This document shows, one piece after another, positions 24,417-33,055 of a stretch of 64,000 nt of DNA (positions are counted from its first letter, which is position 1; each line of letters opens with the position of its first letter). The notes beneath the pieces are model-generated. The model saw only the letters and a program-made list of their open reading frames with translations, did not search any database and had not been told where the DNA came from. The stretch lies in NCBI RefSeq assembly GCF_900100205.1, contig NZ_FNEQ01000015.1, forward strand, positions 1-64,000. The letters are read 5' to 3'. The translations under genes and the position numbers were made by a program. The stretch is from Duganella sp. OV510 (GTDB lineage Bacteria; Pseudomonadota; Gammaproteobacteria; Burkholderiales; Burkholderiaceae_D).

Positions 24417-25316
24417 TTGCTCAGGCTCGATGATTTGACTGTCTTTGTCCGCACCGCCGACCGTGGCAGCCTGTCTGCCGCTGCGCGCGAACTTGAGATT
24501 TCGCCGGCGCTGGCCAGCGCCGCCGTCAAGCGGCTGGAGGGGGAACTGAAGCTGCGGCTGTTCGCCCGCACCACCCGTTCGCTGCGGCTGACGGAGGAGG
24601 GCGAGCACTATCTGCGCCATGCGCGCGAGGCGCTGCGGCTGCTGAAGGAAGGGCATGACGCGCTGATCCAGGGCCAGGAAACGCTGGGCGGCACGCTGAA
24701 AATCTCCATGCCGTCAGACCTCGGCCGCAATATGGTGGTCGGCTGGCTGGATGCTTTTCAGGCGCAGTATCCACGCGTGTCGCTGCAACTGAGCATCAGC
24801 GACCGCGTGTCGGATATGTACCGGCAGCCGGTCGACATCGCTATCCGCTATGGCGCGCAGGAGGATTCCAGCCTGATCGCCTTGCCGCTGGCACCGGAAA
24901 ACCGCCGCGTGCTGGTGGCGTCGCCGGACTACATCAAGCATCACGGCAAGCTGAATACGCTGGACGACCTGGCGCGCCACAACTGTTTGCGCTTCATGCT
25001 GGAAGACGTCATTCACGATCGCTGGAGCTTCTACCGCGAGGCGCAGTCCGAAGCCGAAGTCATCCACGTCAATGGCAACCGCAGCGCCGATGACGCCGAC
25101 GTGGTGCGGCGCTGGGCGGTAGCCGGTGTGGGCATCGCGTATAAATCGCGCCTCGACCTGAGCGCCGATATCCGCGCCGGCCGCCTGCAAGTGCTGCTGC
25201 CGGATGTGCTGGGCGAGCCGACGCCGCTGAATATGCTGTGCATGCACCGCTCACAGATCTCGCCGACAGTGCTGCAACTGCGCGACTTCCTGCGCACGCA
25301 GTGCGAGAAAGCTTAA
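24417..25316 (+). CDS. LysR family transcriptional regulator
   Basis: A 299-residue LysR-type regulator. Residues 3-62 are the winged helix-turn-helix (LDDLTVFVRTADRGSLSAAARELEISPALASAAVKRLEGELKLRLFARTTRSLRLTEEG), and residues about 90-295 the substrate-binding domain. No in-frame ATG gives a plausible start, so a TTG at 24417 with a CAAGGA site 12 bp upstream is taken. It is divergent from the quinone oxidoreductase gene and probably senses a substrate or electrophile of that enzyme. Confidence 0.9.
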   Translation: MLRLDDLTVFVRTADRGSLSAAARELEISPALASAAVKRLEGELKLRLFARTTRSLRLTEEGEHYLRHAREALRLLKEGHDALIQGQETLGGTLKISMPSDLGRNMVVGWLDAFQAQYPRVSLQLSISDRVSDMYRQPVDIAIRYGAQEDSSLIALPLAPENRRVLVASPDYIKHHGKLNTLDDLARHNCLRFMLEDVIHDRWSFYREAQSEAEVIHVNGNRSADDADVVRRWAVAGVGIAYKSRLDLSADIRAGRLQVLLPDVLGEPTPLNMLCMHRSQISPTVLQLRDFLRTQCEKA

Positions 25317-25404
25317 GGACACCTGAAATCCCCCTTCCGCACAGTTGCGCTGCAACAAAATGCGCTTACCATAGCGCTAACAAGAACAATCGGGAGAGAG
25401 AGCA

Positions 25405-26481
25405 ATGACCGAAACCCAGCGCGACATCCTCAGCGCCGGCTTTTCGCTGACGCTGATTGCGCTTGCCGCTTTCGTCATGCAGCGATTCTTCCTGCCGCTG
25501 ATCTGGGCGGGCATCCTGTGCGTGGCGACATGGCCGCTGTACCTGCGGCTGCGCACGCGCATCGGCCACAACATCATCGCCGCTGCCTTGCTGACCTTGC
25601 TGGTGGCGGCCGTGTTCATTGTGCCGGTACTGCTGGGCGTGGCGCAAGCAATGCGGCAGGCACCGGAACTGGCCAACTACATCGTTACCGCCAATACCGA
25701 CGGCATTGCTGTGCCCAGCTTCGTGCTGCACTTGCCGGTGATCGGCGATTCGCTGGCCGAATGGTGGCAGGCGACACTGAGCCAGCCGCATGGCCTGGCG
25801 CACCTGGTGTCCGATCGCCAGATCAACGGTTTCCATTCGGCCAGTGACATCATCAAGGTGGCCGGTGTTGGCCTGATGCACCGGCTGGTGGATTTCGGCC
25901 TGGCCTTTCTGTGCCTGTTTTTCTTCTACAAGGACGGCGAGGCGCTGAAGCGCCAGATCACCAACATCGGCAGCCGCTGGTTCAGCGAACAGCGCTGGGC
26001 CCAGTATTCGGACAAAATCCCGACCGCGATCCGCGCCACCGTCAACGGCCTGGTGCTGGTGGGACTGGCGGAAGGCGTCCTGATCGGTATTGCATACTGG
26101 CTGACCGGCCTGAAATCGGCCGCGCTGTGGGCGGCGGCAACCGGCATCCTGGCCATTATTCCGTTTGGCGCACCGCTGGCGTTTGTCAGCGCGGCCGGCG
26201 TGCTGGCCTTTGGTGGCGCCATACCGGCGGCAATTGCCGTCGTGGCCTGGGGTACGGTGGTGCTGTTTGTCGCGGATCACTTTGTACGGCCAGGCATCAT
26301 CGGCAACGCTACGCGCTTGCCCTTCCTGGCCGTACTGTTCGGCATATTAGGCGGGGTGGAAACCCTCGGCCTGGTGGGGCTGTTTATTGGCCCGGTAGTG
26401 ATGGTTCTGTTCGTAACCCTGTGGCACGAAGCGCAGTCACATCGTCAGGATGTCGGTTCGCCAGTTGCCAAACCCAGGTGA
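25405..26481 (+). CDS. AI-2E family transporter (PerM/YdiK-like)
   Basis: A 358-residue inner-membrane protein of the AI-2E/PerM family, with about eight membrane helices. Characteristic parts are the N-terminal pair of helices (FSLTLIALAAFVMQRFFLPLIWAGILCVATWPLY), a soluble periplasmic insert (residues about 90-150), and the C-terminal GILAIIPFGAPLAF and ADHFVRPGIIGNATRLPFLAVLFGILGG. Members include AI-2 exporters and sodium/proton antiporters; the substrate is not evident. The ATG follows a GGGAGAGAG site. A second family member lies at 44445. Confidence 0.88.
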   Translation: MTETQRDILSAGFSLTLIALAAFVMQRFFLPLIWAGILCVATWPLYLRLRTRIGHNIIAAALLTLLVAAVFIVPVLLGVAQAMRQAPELANYIVTANTDGIAVPSFVLHLPVIGDSLAEWWQATLSQPHGLAHLVSDRQINGFHSASDIIKVAGVGLMHRLVDFGLAFLCLFFFYKDGEALKRQITNIGSRWFSEQRWAQYSDKIPTAIRATVNGLVLVGLAEGVLIGIAYWLTGLKSAALWAAATGILAIIPFGAPLAFVSAAGVLAFGGAIPAAIAVVAWGTVVLFVADHFVRPGIIGNATRLPFLAVLFGILGGVETLGLVGLFIGPVVMVLFVTLWHEAQSHRQDVGSPVAKPR

Positions 26482-26553
26482 GGAGCGCAAGCGAGGTCGC
26501 GGCATCTGCCGGCCTGTCCTGTGCATGGGTAGGGCAACTGGCACCGGCAACCA

Positions 26554-26784
26554 TTAATGTGCTTTCGATTTCGACAGGATCAGCAGCCAGCGGCGGAAGA
26601 GCAGCACTTCCAGATGGCCAGCTTGCACGCCGGTGTCGCATTCCATGATCGGGTTCACTGCGTAGAAGCGCTTGCGGAAGTCACGGCACACCATCATTTC
26701 GCGTTTGCCCATGCGAACCATGAAAGAGGTCGGCAGGTATTCCAGACCGAAGCGGGAACCATAGCTGCTGTTCAGAGTGCTCAT
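26554..26784 (-). CDS. Small SOS-regulated protein of unknown function
   Basis: A 76-residue basic protein (MSTLNSSYGSRFGLEYLPTSFMVRMGKREMMVCRDFRKRFYAVNP...), with a hydrophobic LEVLLFRRWLLIL segment near residue 58. I do not recognise a family. Its ribosome site AAGGAA lies 7 bp before the ATG. The promoter has a TATTCT -10 at 26825-26830 with two tandem LexA boxes directly upstream, so it should be tightly DNA-damage induced. It is divergent from the PAP2 gene. Confidence 0.75.
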   Translation of the reverse strand: MSTLNSSYGSRFGLEYLPTSFMVRMGKREMMVCRDFRKRFYAVNPIMECDTGVQAGHLEVLLFRRWLLILSKSKAH

Positions 26785-26824
26785 GACATTTCCTTTTTTG
26801 TTGGAGGTGTTTTACGAGGAGTTC

Positions 26825-26874
26825 AGAATAGCACAACTACTGTATGAATAAACAGGTACTGTGTAAATAAACAG
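26825..26874 (-). promoter_or_regulatory. Tandem LexA boxes with -10 element
   Basis: CTGTATGAATAAACAG (26840-26855) and CTGTGTAAATAAACAG (26859-26874) both fit CTGT-N8-ACAG, with centres 19 bp apart. Reading on the minus strand, TATTCT (26825-26830) lies 9 bp downstream of the first box, so LexA would cover the spacer and -35 region of the 76-residue gene. Confidence 0.85.
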
Positions 26875-26947
26875 TAAATTCGTTGTTTCGTAGTTTTTAC
26901 GCCGACTTAATCGGCGGTCAACCAGGGAGGACCAAATTTTCAGCAAA

Positions 26948-27646
26948 TTGCTCAATTTCGTGGAGGCAAGACTGTCTCCGAACGGTGAATTCGGTTTACA
27001 TTTGACCGTGGGGATGGCATTGCTGCTGGTTGCCGGCATGGTGTTCCATGAACTGGCCGAGGCGGTCATGGGGCAGGACGCCATTACGGTAATGGACGTG
27101 CAGGTTGCGCACTGGTTCAATGCCCATGCGTTTGAACCGTTGACCAGCGTGATGTATGTAGTGACCTACGCACACTCGGTGGCCGGCATGGTGGTGCTGT
27201 TCGGCCTGCTGGCCTGGTATTTGTGGAAGCAGCGTGCGCGCTACTGGTTGCTGGCGCTGGCGTTTGCCGTGCCGGGCGGGATGATGCTGAATGTAGCGCT
27301 GAAGTTTTACTTTCAGCGCGCCCGGCCGGTGTTCGAGGAGCCGCTGGTGACGCTGGCTACTTATAGCTTCCCCAGCGGGCACACGACGGCGGCGACCTGC
27401 TTCTATGGCCTGCTGGCGAGTTACCTGGTGATTGCCCGGCCGGCATGGAATGTGCGCCTGGGAACGGTGACGTTCTGCCTGATGATGGTATTGTTGGTGG
27501 CATTCAGCCGCGTCTATCTGGGCGCGCATTATGTCAGCGATGTGCTGGCCGCCATGGCCGAGAGTGTGGCCTGGCTGGCCGTGTGCATTACAGCTATCTC
27601 GACCTTGCGCCGCCGGCGCGAGGGTAAAACGGTAAGAAGCCTATGA
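26948..27646 (+). CDS. PAP2-family lipid phosphatase
   Basis: A 232-residue membrane phosphatase with six hydrophobic segments. The three catalytic motifs are KFYFQRARP (residues about 119-127), SFPSGHTTA (about 141-149) and SRVYLGAHYVSDVL (about 189-202). It probably removes phosphate from undecaprenyl pyrophosphate or phosphatidic acid. No ATG start fits: TTG at 26948 is given, but the GGGAGG site at 26925-26930 is ideally placed for the in-frame ATT at 26936. The next gene, a lipid kinase, overlaps its stop by 4 bp. Confidence 0.88.
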   Translation: MLNFVEARLSPNGEFGLHLTVGMALLLVAGMVFHELAEAVMGQDAITVMDVQVAHWFNAHAFEPLTSVMYVVTYAHSVAGMVVLFGLLAWYLWKQRARYWLLALAFAVPGGMMLNVALKFYFQRARPVFEEPLVTLATYSFPSGHTTAATCFYGLLASYLVIARPAWNVRLGTVTFCLMMVLLVAFSRVYLGAHYVSDVLAAMAESVAWLAVCITAISTLRRRREGKTVRSL

Positions 27647-28533
27647 AGAAAATCGTCGTCATCGTCAATGCCAGCGCCGGACTGGGCTACTGCGGCGGGT
27701 GGACCGCCGCGTTGCAGGAGAAATTCCGCAGCCAGGGCGCCGAGCCGGACATCACGCTGGCGCAAAGCGGCGAACAGATGATCGAACGCGCGCGGCGCGC
27801 CGTAGAAGAGGGCGCGCCACTGGTGGTGGCGGGGGGCGGCGACGGCACCATCAATGCGGTGGCGTCGGTGCTGGCGGGTACGGAGACAGTGCTGGGCGTG
27901 CTGCCGCTGGGCACGCTGAATCACTTCGCCAAGGACCTGAAGATTCCGCTGGAGCTTGACGAAGCGGTCGCCAACGTGGTGCACGGTGTGGCGCGCAAGG
28001 TCGACGTCGGTGAGGTCAACGGCCGCATCTTCCTCAATAATTCCAGTCTCGGCATCTATCCTGACATCGTGCGCGACCGTGAGCAGCAGCAACGCCATCT
28101 CGGCCGCAGCAAGTGGCCGGCATTCGGACGGGCGCTGTTTGCGGCGATCCGCCGCTTCCCTTTTTTAAGCGTGCGGCTGAAGATCAATGGCGAAGAGCAT
28201 CTGCGCCGAACGCCGTTCGTCTTCATCGGTAATAACGAATACCTGCAAGGCTTGACGCTGGGCGCGCGCGAGCGGCTCGATAGCGGCAAGCTGTGCCTGT
28301 ACGTGGCGCAGAAGCCAACCAGGCTGGGCCTGCTGCGTTACGCGCTGCATGCGTTGTTCGGCAAGCTGCAACAGGCGCGCGATTTCGATGTGCTGTCGGC
28401 GGCTTCGCTGGAAATCGATACGCGTCATCACCACCTGCGCGTGGCCACCGATGGCGAGGTCACGCTGATGAAACCGCCACTGTGCTATCGTTCAAGGGCT
28501 GCGGCGCTGAACGTCGTCGTGCCGGCGGCATAG
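27643..28533 (+). CDS. Diacylglycerol/lipid kinase family protein
   Basis: A 296-residue lipid kinase of the DAGK catalytic domain family (YegS/DgkB/sphingosine kinase group). The nucleotide-binding GGDGT is at residues 65-69, preceded by the strand LVVAG; PLGTLNHFAKDL near 86 and the C-terminal beta domain are also present. It phosphorylates a lipid alcohol at the membrane face. It is translated coupled to the PAP2 phosphatase, making a kinase/phosphatase lipid pair, and 9 bp precede the phosphoesterase gene. Confidence 0.9.
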   Translation: MKKIVVIVNASAGLGYCGGWTAALQEKFRSQGAEPDITLAQSGEQMIERARRAVEEGAPLVVAGGGDGTINAVASVLAGTETVLGVLPLGTLNHFAKDLKIPLELDEAVANVVHGVARKVDVGEVNGRIFLNNSSLGIYPDIVRDREQQQRHLGRSKWPAFGRALFAAIRRFPFLSVRLKINGEEHLRRTPFVFIGNNEYLQGLTLGARERLDSGKLCLYVAQKPTRLGLLRYALHALFGKLQQARDFDVLSAASLEIDTRHHHLRVATDGEVTLMKPPLCYRSRAAALNVVVPAA

Positions 28534-28542
28534 GAGGCAAGC

Positions 28543-29361
28543 ATGCGCACCATCGTCCATTTATCCGATCTGCATTTTGGCCGCGTCGATCAGGATTTGC
28601 TGCGGCCGCTGCAGGAGCTGGTGACCAGGCTGGCGCCGGACGTGGTAGTGGTTTCCGGCGACCTGACCCAGCGGGCGAAGACCGAAGAATTCAAGGCCGC
28701 GCGCGCCTGGCTGGACACCTTGCCCGGGCCGCAGATCGTGGTGCCCGGTAACCATGACATCCCGCTGTACAACGTCGCCAGCCGCTTCCTGACGCCGCTG
28801 CGCAAGTACACGCGCTACGTCACGCTCGACCTGGCGCCGGAATATATAGACGACGAGATCGCCGTACTCGGCATCAATACGGCGCGCTCGCTGACCTTCA
28901 AGGATGGCCGCGTCAACAAGGAACAGCTAGCGCAGATGCGGCAGCGCATGCAGGCGGTGAGCGCGCAGCACACGCGCATCATCGTCACCCACCATCCGTT
29001 TGACCTGCCGGATAATTTCGACAAGGACGACCTGGTCGACCGCGCGCCGATGGCGATGCAGGCGTTTGCCGAGTGTGGTGTTGATTTGCTGCTGGCGGGC
29101 CACCTGCATTCCAGCCATGCCGGCAACAGCGCAGGCCGCTACAAGATCGCTGGCTACGCCGCGCTGGTAGTACAGGCCGGCACGGCGACCTCCACGCGCG
29201 GGCGTGGCGAATCCAACTCCTTCAACGTGCTGCGCATCGATCCGGACGATATCCAGGTTGACCGTTACAGCTGGATCGAAGGCACCGCCAGCTTCGAGCT
29301 GGCCCACACCGAATACTTCCGCCGCAGCGGCGACGTCTGGGCCCTTGCCGCCGAAGCTTAA
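28543..29361 (+). CDS. CpdA-like metallophosphoesterase
   Basis: A 272-residue calcineurin-like phosphoesterase with all metal motifs: DLHFG (residues 9-13), GDLTQ (about 43), GNHD (about 70), THHP (about 149) and GHLHSSH (about 186). The arrangement fits class III cyclic-nucleotide phosphodiesterases (CpdA) and related broad phosphodiesterases; cAMP hydrolysis is possible but not shown. It is the last gene of the PAP2-kinase-phosphoesterase operon, which ends at the inverted-repeat element 29364-29442. Confidence 0.88.
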   Translation: MRTIVHLSDLHFGRVDQDLLRPLQELVTRLAPDVVVVSGDLTQRAKTEEFKAARAWLDTLPGPQIVVPGNHDIPLYNVASRFLTPLRKYTRYVTLDLAPEYIDDEIAVLGINTARSLTFKDGRVNKEQLAQMRQRMQAVSAQHTRIIVTHHPFDLPDNFDKDDLVDRAPMAMQAFAECGVDLLLAGHLHSSHAGNSAGRYKIAGYAALVVQAGTATSTRGRGESNSFNVLRIDPDDIQVDRYSWIEGTASFELAHTEYFRRSGDVWALAAEA

Positions 29362-29363
29362 GT

Positions 29364-29442
29364 CGGGGTCAGTTCTGCCAAACGTACACGGGCTCAACTG
29401 CGTAGCAGTTGAGCCCGTGTACGTTTGGCAGAACTGACCCCG
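29364..29442. repeat. 79-bp perfect inverted repeat, dispersed-element copy 1
   Basis: Arms 29364-29401 and 29405-29442 are perfectly complementary over 38 bp with a 3-nt loop. The ends read CGGGGTCAGTTCTGCCAA. The same ends occur in the element at 57345-57404, so this is a dispersed family, similar to REP/MITE-like elements. It lies between convergent genes and ends in a short T run, so it can also act as a bidirectional terminator. Confidence 0.9.
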
Positions 29443-29445
29443 GTT

Positions 29446-30843
29446 TTAGAGCCAGTAGTTCATGAAGCGGGCGGCCCATTCTTTCATGCGGTTGCTGAGC
29501 GGGCGCTGGCGCCATTTGTCCAGCGTGACCTGGTTGGAGTCGCGCAGGTCTTCCTGGAAGGCTTTTTCCATTTCGTTGCCGAAGGCGTCGCCCATGATGA
29601 TGACGTTGATCTCGCTATTGTGCAGGAAGCTGCGCATGTCGATGTTGGTCGAGCCGACCGTCGACCAGCGGCCATCAATCACGGCGGTCTTGGCGTGCAG
29701 TACGGCCAGCTTCAGCTGATAGATCTTGACGCCGGATTCCAGCAGCTCGTCGTAGAAGGCGTGGCCGGCGTAGACCACCAGGCCAACATCCGATACGCCC
29801 GGCACGACGATCTTGACGTCGACGCCACGCTTGGCGGCGGCTTTCAGCGCATCCACCGTCTGCCGGTCCGGCACGAAGTAGGCCGAGGTCAGGTGGATGG
29901 ATTTTTTCGCTTCCTGCAGGGCCAGTGCGTACGCCTTGTAGATTTCAAAATGGCCGTCCGGCTCGCTGCCCAGCACGCGCACCACTTTGTCGCCGGCAAT
30001 CACCGGTGTCGGGAAATAGTCGGCTTCCGGCAGGTCGTATTTGTCGGCCTTGGTCCACTGGCGGATGAACAGCCACTGGAAAGCCTGCACCGCTGGCCCT
30101 TCAATCTTGATGTGGGTGTCGCGCCAGCCGACATCGTCCTTGTTGGTCGGCCGCGAGGCCGAGCGGAACAGCGAGCTCTTGGCATAGGTGGCGCTGATGT
30201 TGATGCCGCCGGTAAAGGCAGTCTTGCCGTCAACGATCAGGATCTTGCGGTGGTCGCGGTTGTTCAGCTTCCAGCCGTCGCCATTTACCTTGGCCGGATT
30301 GACCGGGTTGAATTCGATCAGCCGGATGCCGGCGTCGCGCATGCGCTTGAAGAATTCCGCCGGCGTGCCGAAGGTGCCGACGCTGTCGTAGATGATGTTG
30401 ACCGTCACGCCTTCCTGCTGTTTCTTGATCAGCGCGTCGGCGAACTTCATGCCCAGTTCGTCCTGGTCGAAGATATAGGTTTCAAAGTTGATGTTGTTGC
30501 GCGCACCCTGGATGGCTTTCAGCATTTCCGTCAGCGTCTGCGGGCCGTCGAACAGCAGCGTGGTCTTGTTGCCGGCGATGAGCGGCACGCCGGTCGCCGC
30601 TTCCTCCAGCGAGGCCTGGGCCTGCAAGTCCAGCGTGCCCTTCGACCAGCGCTTGGACAGCAGCGCCTTGGCATGCGCACCGCTCAGTTCGCCATTCTTG
30701 CCCTTGACGGTGGGCGCGGTCGCCGTGGCTGGCTCCAGCTTGTCGCCCAGCGCGGTGACATTGGGCAATGATGCGCAGGCGCTTAGCGAACCCAGGCACA
30801 AGAAGCCAGCGGTGAGCCAGTAACGCATGCGCAGCAGTTTCAT
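29446..30843 (-). CDS. Phospholipase D-type lipoprotein, cardiolipin synthase-like
   Basis: A 465-residue member of the phospholipase D superfamily with two HKD motifs: HRKILIVDGKTAFTGG near residue 199 and HAKTAVIDGRWSTVGSTNID near 385. This pair is the signature of cardiolipin synthases and PLD-like transferases. An LSAC lipobox gives a lipidated Cys23, unusual for classical cardiolipin synthases, which are inner-membrane proteins, so an outer-membrane or periplasmic phosphodiesterase role is possible. Its start overlaps the upstream membrane-protein gene by 4 bp, placing it under the same promoter (32889-32930). Confidence 0.88.
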   Translation of the reverse strand: MKLLRMRYWLTAGFLCLGSLSACASLPNVTALGDKLEPATATAPTVKGKNGELSGAHAKALLSKRWSKGTLDLQAQASLEEAATGVPLIAGNKTTLLFDGPQTLTEMLKAIQGARNNINFETYIFDQDELGMKFADALIKKQQEGVTVNIIYDSVGTFGTPAEFFKRMRDAGIRLIEFNPVNPAKVNGDGWKLNNRDHRKILIVDGKTAFTGGINISATYAKSSLFRSASRPTNKDDVGWRDTHIKIEGPAVQAFQWLFIRQWTKADKYDLPEADYFPTPVIAGDKVVRVLGSEPDGHFEIYKAYALALQEAKKSIHLTSAYFVPDRQTVDALKAAAKRGVDVKIVVPGVSDVGLVVYAGHAFYDELLESGVKIYQLKLAVLHAKTAVIDGRWSTVGSTNIDMRSFLHNSEINVIIMGDAFGNEMEKAFQEDLRDSNQVTLDKWRQRPLSNRMKEWAARFMNYWL

Positions 30844-32861
30844 TTGTCGACCTTTTCAATGAGCGGAATGGCATCTTCTTTCGAGCCGAACAGGAACGAC
30901 ACCGGCCCCACGCGGAACCGGCGCCCCAGCGCCTTCAGCAGCTGCCAGCCGTGCTGGAAGCGTACCTGGCGCGAGCGTAGCGCCACCCACAGCGCCAGGC
31001 CGAAGCTGACCAGCAGATTGACGATCCCGATGGAAAGAAAACCTGCTATAGAGGTCACAACCAGTTCCCAGCTGACATTGTGATCGAGTCCAACAATTGC
31101 TGTCGCAAAGTTGGCTGACGAGAACGTCACATGGCGGATGTCCAGCGGCATCCCCAGCACGAAGCCGATGAATGGCATCATGCCCAGCAGGATGCCGAAG
31201 AAGAAATTGCCCATCAGGCCGCCCAGGTTGTTTTCCAGGTAGACGCCGAGACGCTGCGCGCGCTCCTGGCCCAGCAGCCGGCTGAGGCCGCGCAACTGCG
31301 CAATGCGCTGCGCCCAGCAGGTGTACAGCGCCTTGTTGTCGTAGTAGCCCGAAATCAGGCCGGCGACAAACAGGCAGACGCCGGCGATGGCCGCATAGAT
31401 CAGCGTTGGCGCGTGGATCGGGTCGATGTCGGCCAGCAGGTGCATGGCCTTGTCCGGCGACACCAGATGGTGGCCGGTCAGGTGGGGCCAGGCCATGGCG
31501 ATCAGCCAGGCGGTCGGAATGCAGATCGCCAGGTTGCCCAGCACCGCCATGACCTGCGTGCGCAGCACCTTGTTGCACAGCTCGGCCATGCTGTCGATAT
31601 CGATATTGCGCCCGTCCCTGGAATGCAGGCCGGAAGCGATGCGCGAGGCGGTCATCGCCGGCTGCTTGGTCGCTACCGTGAAGTGCAGCAGGTGGATAAA
31701 CACAAAGCCCAGCGAATAGTTCATGCTGAACAGGAAAGCTTCCACCAGCGGCGCCGCGTGCAGGTAGGACAGCAGGATCTTGAACAGCGCCATGAAGCCG
31801 ATGATCAGGCCGGCGCCGGCCGCCGAGGAAAACATGGCGCCCAGTTCGCGGCGGGTGTTGGCCACGTAGTGTTCGCCGGTGTGGCTGGCGTTCTCGGTGA
31901 CGTTGCGCGCCAGCAGGTCGATGTTGTCGCGCAGCAGGTCGGTCACCATGTATTTGTTGTTGTGCGCCTCGATCAGTTCCAGCGCCAGCGCGATGGCAGC
32001 GGCCCGGCGCGTCAGGTCGTTTTCTTCGCCCGGCAGGTGCACATCGACCAGGAACAGCAGCTTGCGCATGCGGTCCAGGCTTTGCGTCAGCGACACCAGC
32101 AGATAGGTGAGGGCGATGCTGGTGCCCTGGTTCAGCGCCTTCTTGCGGATCTTGGCGATGACGGCGTCGCACTGGTCCAGCATCACCAGCAGGTGGCGGG
32201 CGTCGTCGATATCGACTTCCTCGCCGGCCAGCTTGCGGTGGTAGGCATCCAGGTAGGCGTTGACTTCGAAGTTCTGCACCATGAAGGGCGACTCGTAAGT
32301 CTCCATCTCGGTGTGGAAGTTGGTCAGGCGCGGCTCCAGGCCGATCGCGCAGACGCGGTAGGACAGCGTGCGGATTGCTTCCAGCAGGCCCGGCAGCATC
32401 AGGTTGCCGCCACGCTGCACCACGGCGCGCTGTTCGGAATGGACCACTACATCCAGCAGCGCCAGCCATTCCTCGGCCGGCACCGCCGCCATCCACAGGT
32501 AATCGGTACGCTTGTAGACGATCTGGTCCAGCGCTTCGCTCAGGTAGTCGTTGCCCAGCGCCGGCGGCAGGATGCGGTAGGCGATGCGGGTGCGCAGCTC
32601 GCTGAAGAAGCCGTCGCTCGACAGCACGCCGATCTCGGTGTACAGGCTGGAATGGCGGCGCGAGGCGATGATGTTGCGCGCGTAGTTGCGCAGCGCGTTG
32701 GCGTGTGCCGGATTGCCTTTTAATAGCTGGGTCAGGGTGCGCACGTTGGCGACGGCGCGGGCGCCATCGGTCGCACGCTTGGGACGCAGGGTGTCGAACA
32801 GCTCGACCATCTGCGTGATCTCGTTGCTGTCTGCGTTAATGCGTTCCAATATTTCGAGCAT
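30840..32861 (-). CDS. Integral membrane protein of the 'site-specific recombinase' (SpecificRecomb) family
   Basis: A 673-residue protein matching the family annotated as site-specific recombinase (Neisseria Gcr-like). The first about 340 residues are soluble and helical; the rest has at least six hydrophobic segments (for example GAGLIIGFMALFKILLSYL, VMAVLGNLAICIPTAWLIAMAW, LMGNFFFGILLGMMPFIGFVLGM and SIAGFLSIGIVNLLVSFGLALWVAL). I see no tyrosine- or serine-recombinase active site, so the historical name is doubtful. The start at 32861 follows a GAGG site; the longer reading to 32975 would cross its promoter. It is coupled to the PLD lipoprotein gene. Confidence 0.8.
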   Translation of the reverse strand: MLEILERINADSNEITQMVELFDTLRPKRATDGARAVANVRTLTQLLKGNPAHANALRNYARNIIASRRHSSLYTEIGVLSSDGFFSELRTRIAYRILPPALGNDYLSEALDQIVYKRTDYLWMAAVPAEEWLALLDVVVHSEQRAVVQRGGNLMLPGLLEAIRTLSYRVCAIGLEPRLTNFHTEMETYESPFMVQNFEVNAYLDAYHRKLAGEEVDIDDARHLLVMLDQCDAVIAKIRKKALNQGTSIALTYLLVSLTQSLDRMRKLLFLVDVHLPGEENDLTRRAAAIALALELIEAHNNKYMVTDLLRDNIDLLARNVTENASHTGEHYVANTRRELGAMFSSAAGAGLIIGFMALFKILLSYLHAAPLVEAFLFSMNYSLGFVFIHLLHFTVATKQPAMTASRIASGLHSRDGRNIDIDSMAELCNKVLRTQVMAVLGNLAICIPTAWLIAMAWPHLTGHHLVSPDKAMHLLADIDPIHAPTLIYAAIAGVCLFVAGLISGYYDNKALYTCWAQRIAQLRGLSRLLGQERAQRLGVYLENNLGGLMGNFFFGILLGMMPFIGFVLGMPLDIRHVTFSSANFATAIVGLDHNVSWELVVTSIAGFLSIGIVNLLVSFGLALWVALRSRQVRFQHGWQLLKALGRRFRVGPVSFLFGSKEDAIPLIEKVDK

Positions 32862-32888
32862 GAAAAGAGCCTCGTCAAACAAAAAGCC

Positions 32889-32930
32889 AGTATAACCGCA
32901 GCCATGGTGCAAGTATGTACGACAGCGTAC
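32889..32930 (-). promoter_or_regulatory. Stress-regulon box A with -10 element
   Basis: GTACG-ACAG-CGTAC (32917-32930) sits in a longer perfect palindrome ATGTACG/CGTACAT. On the minus strand TATACT (32889-32894) begins 22 bp after it, which centres the box at -41.5 for the SpecificRecomb/PLD operon. Confidence 0.7.
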
Positions 32931-33055
32931 ATAGGTTTCCTCGGTGAAATGATTGATGTGCGTGATGATCCGCACAGAACCGACGCATGTGGCGGACTAC
33001 ACTGGTTACAACGCTTAACCAATTAAGCCCCAATTAACCCATTTCCTGGCTCATC

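Noticed and set aside
31131..32723. 530-residue plus-strand open frame
   Set aside because: Complement of the SpecificRecomb-family gene; Gln/His/Arg-rich shadow without motifs.
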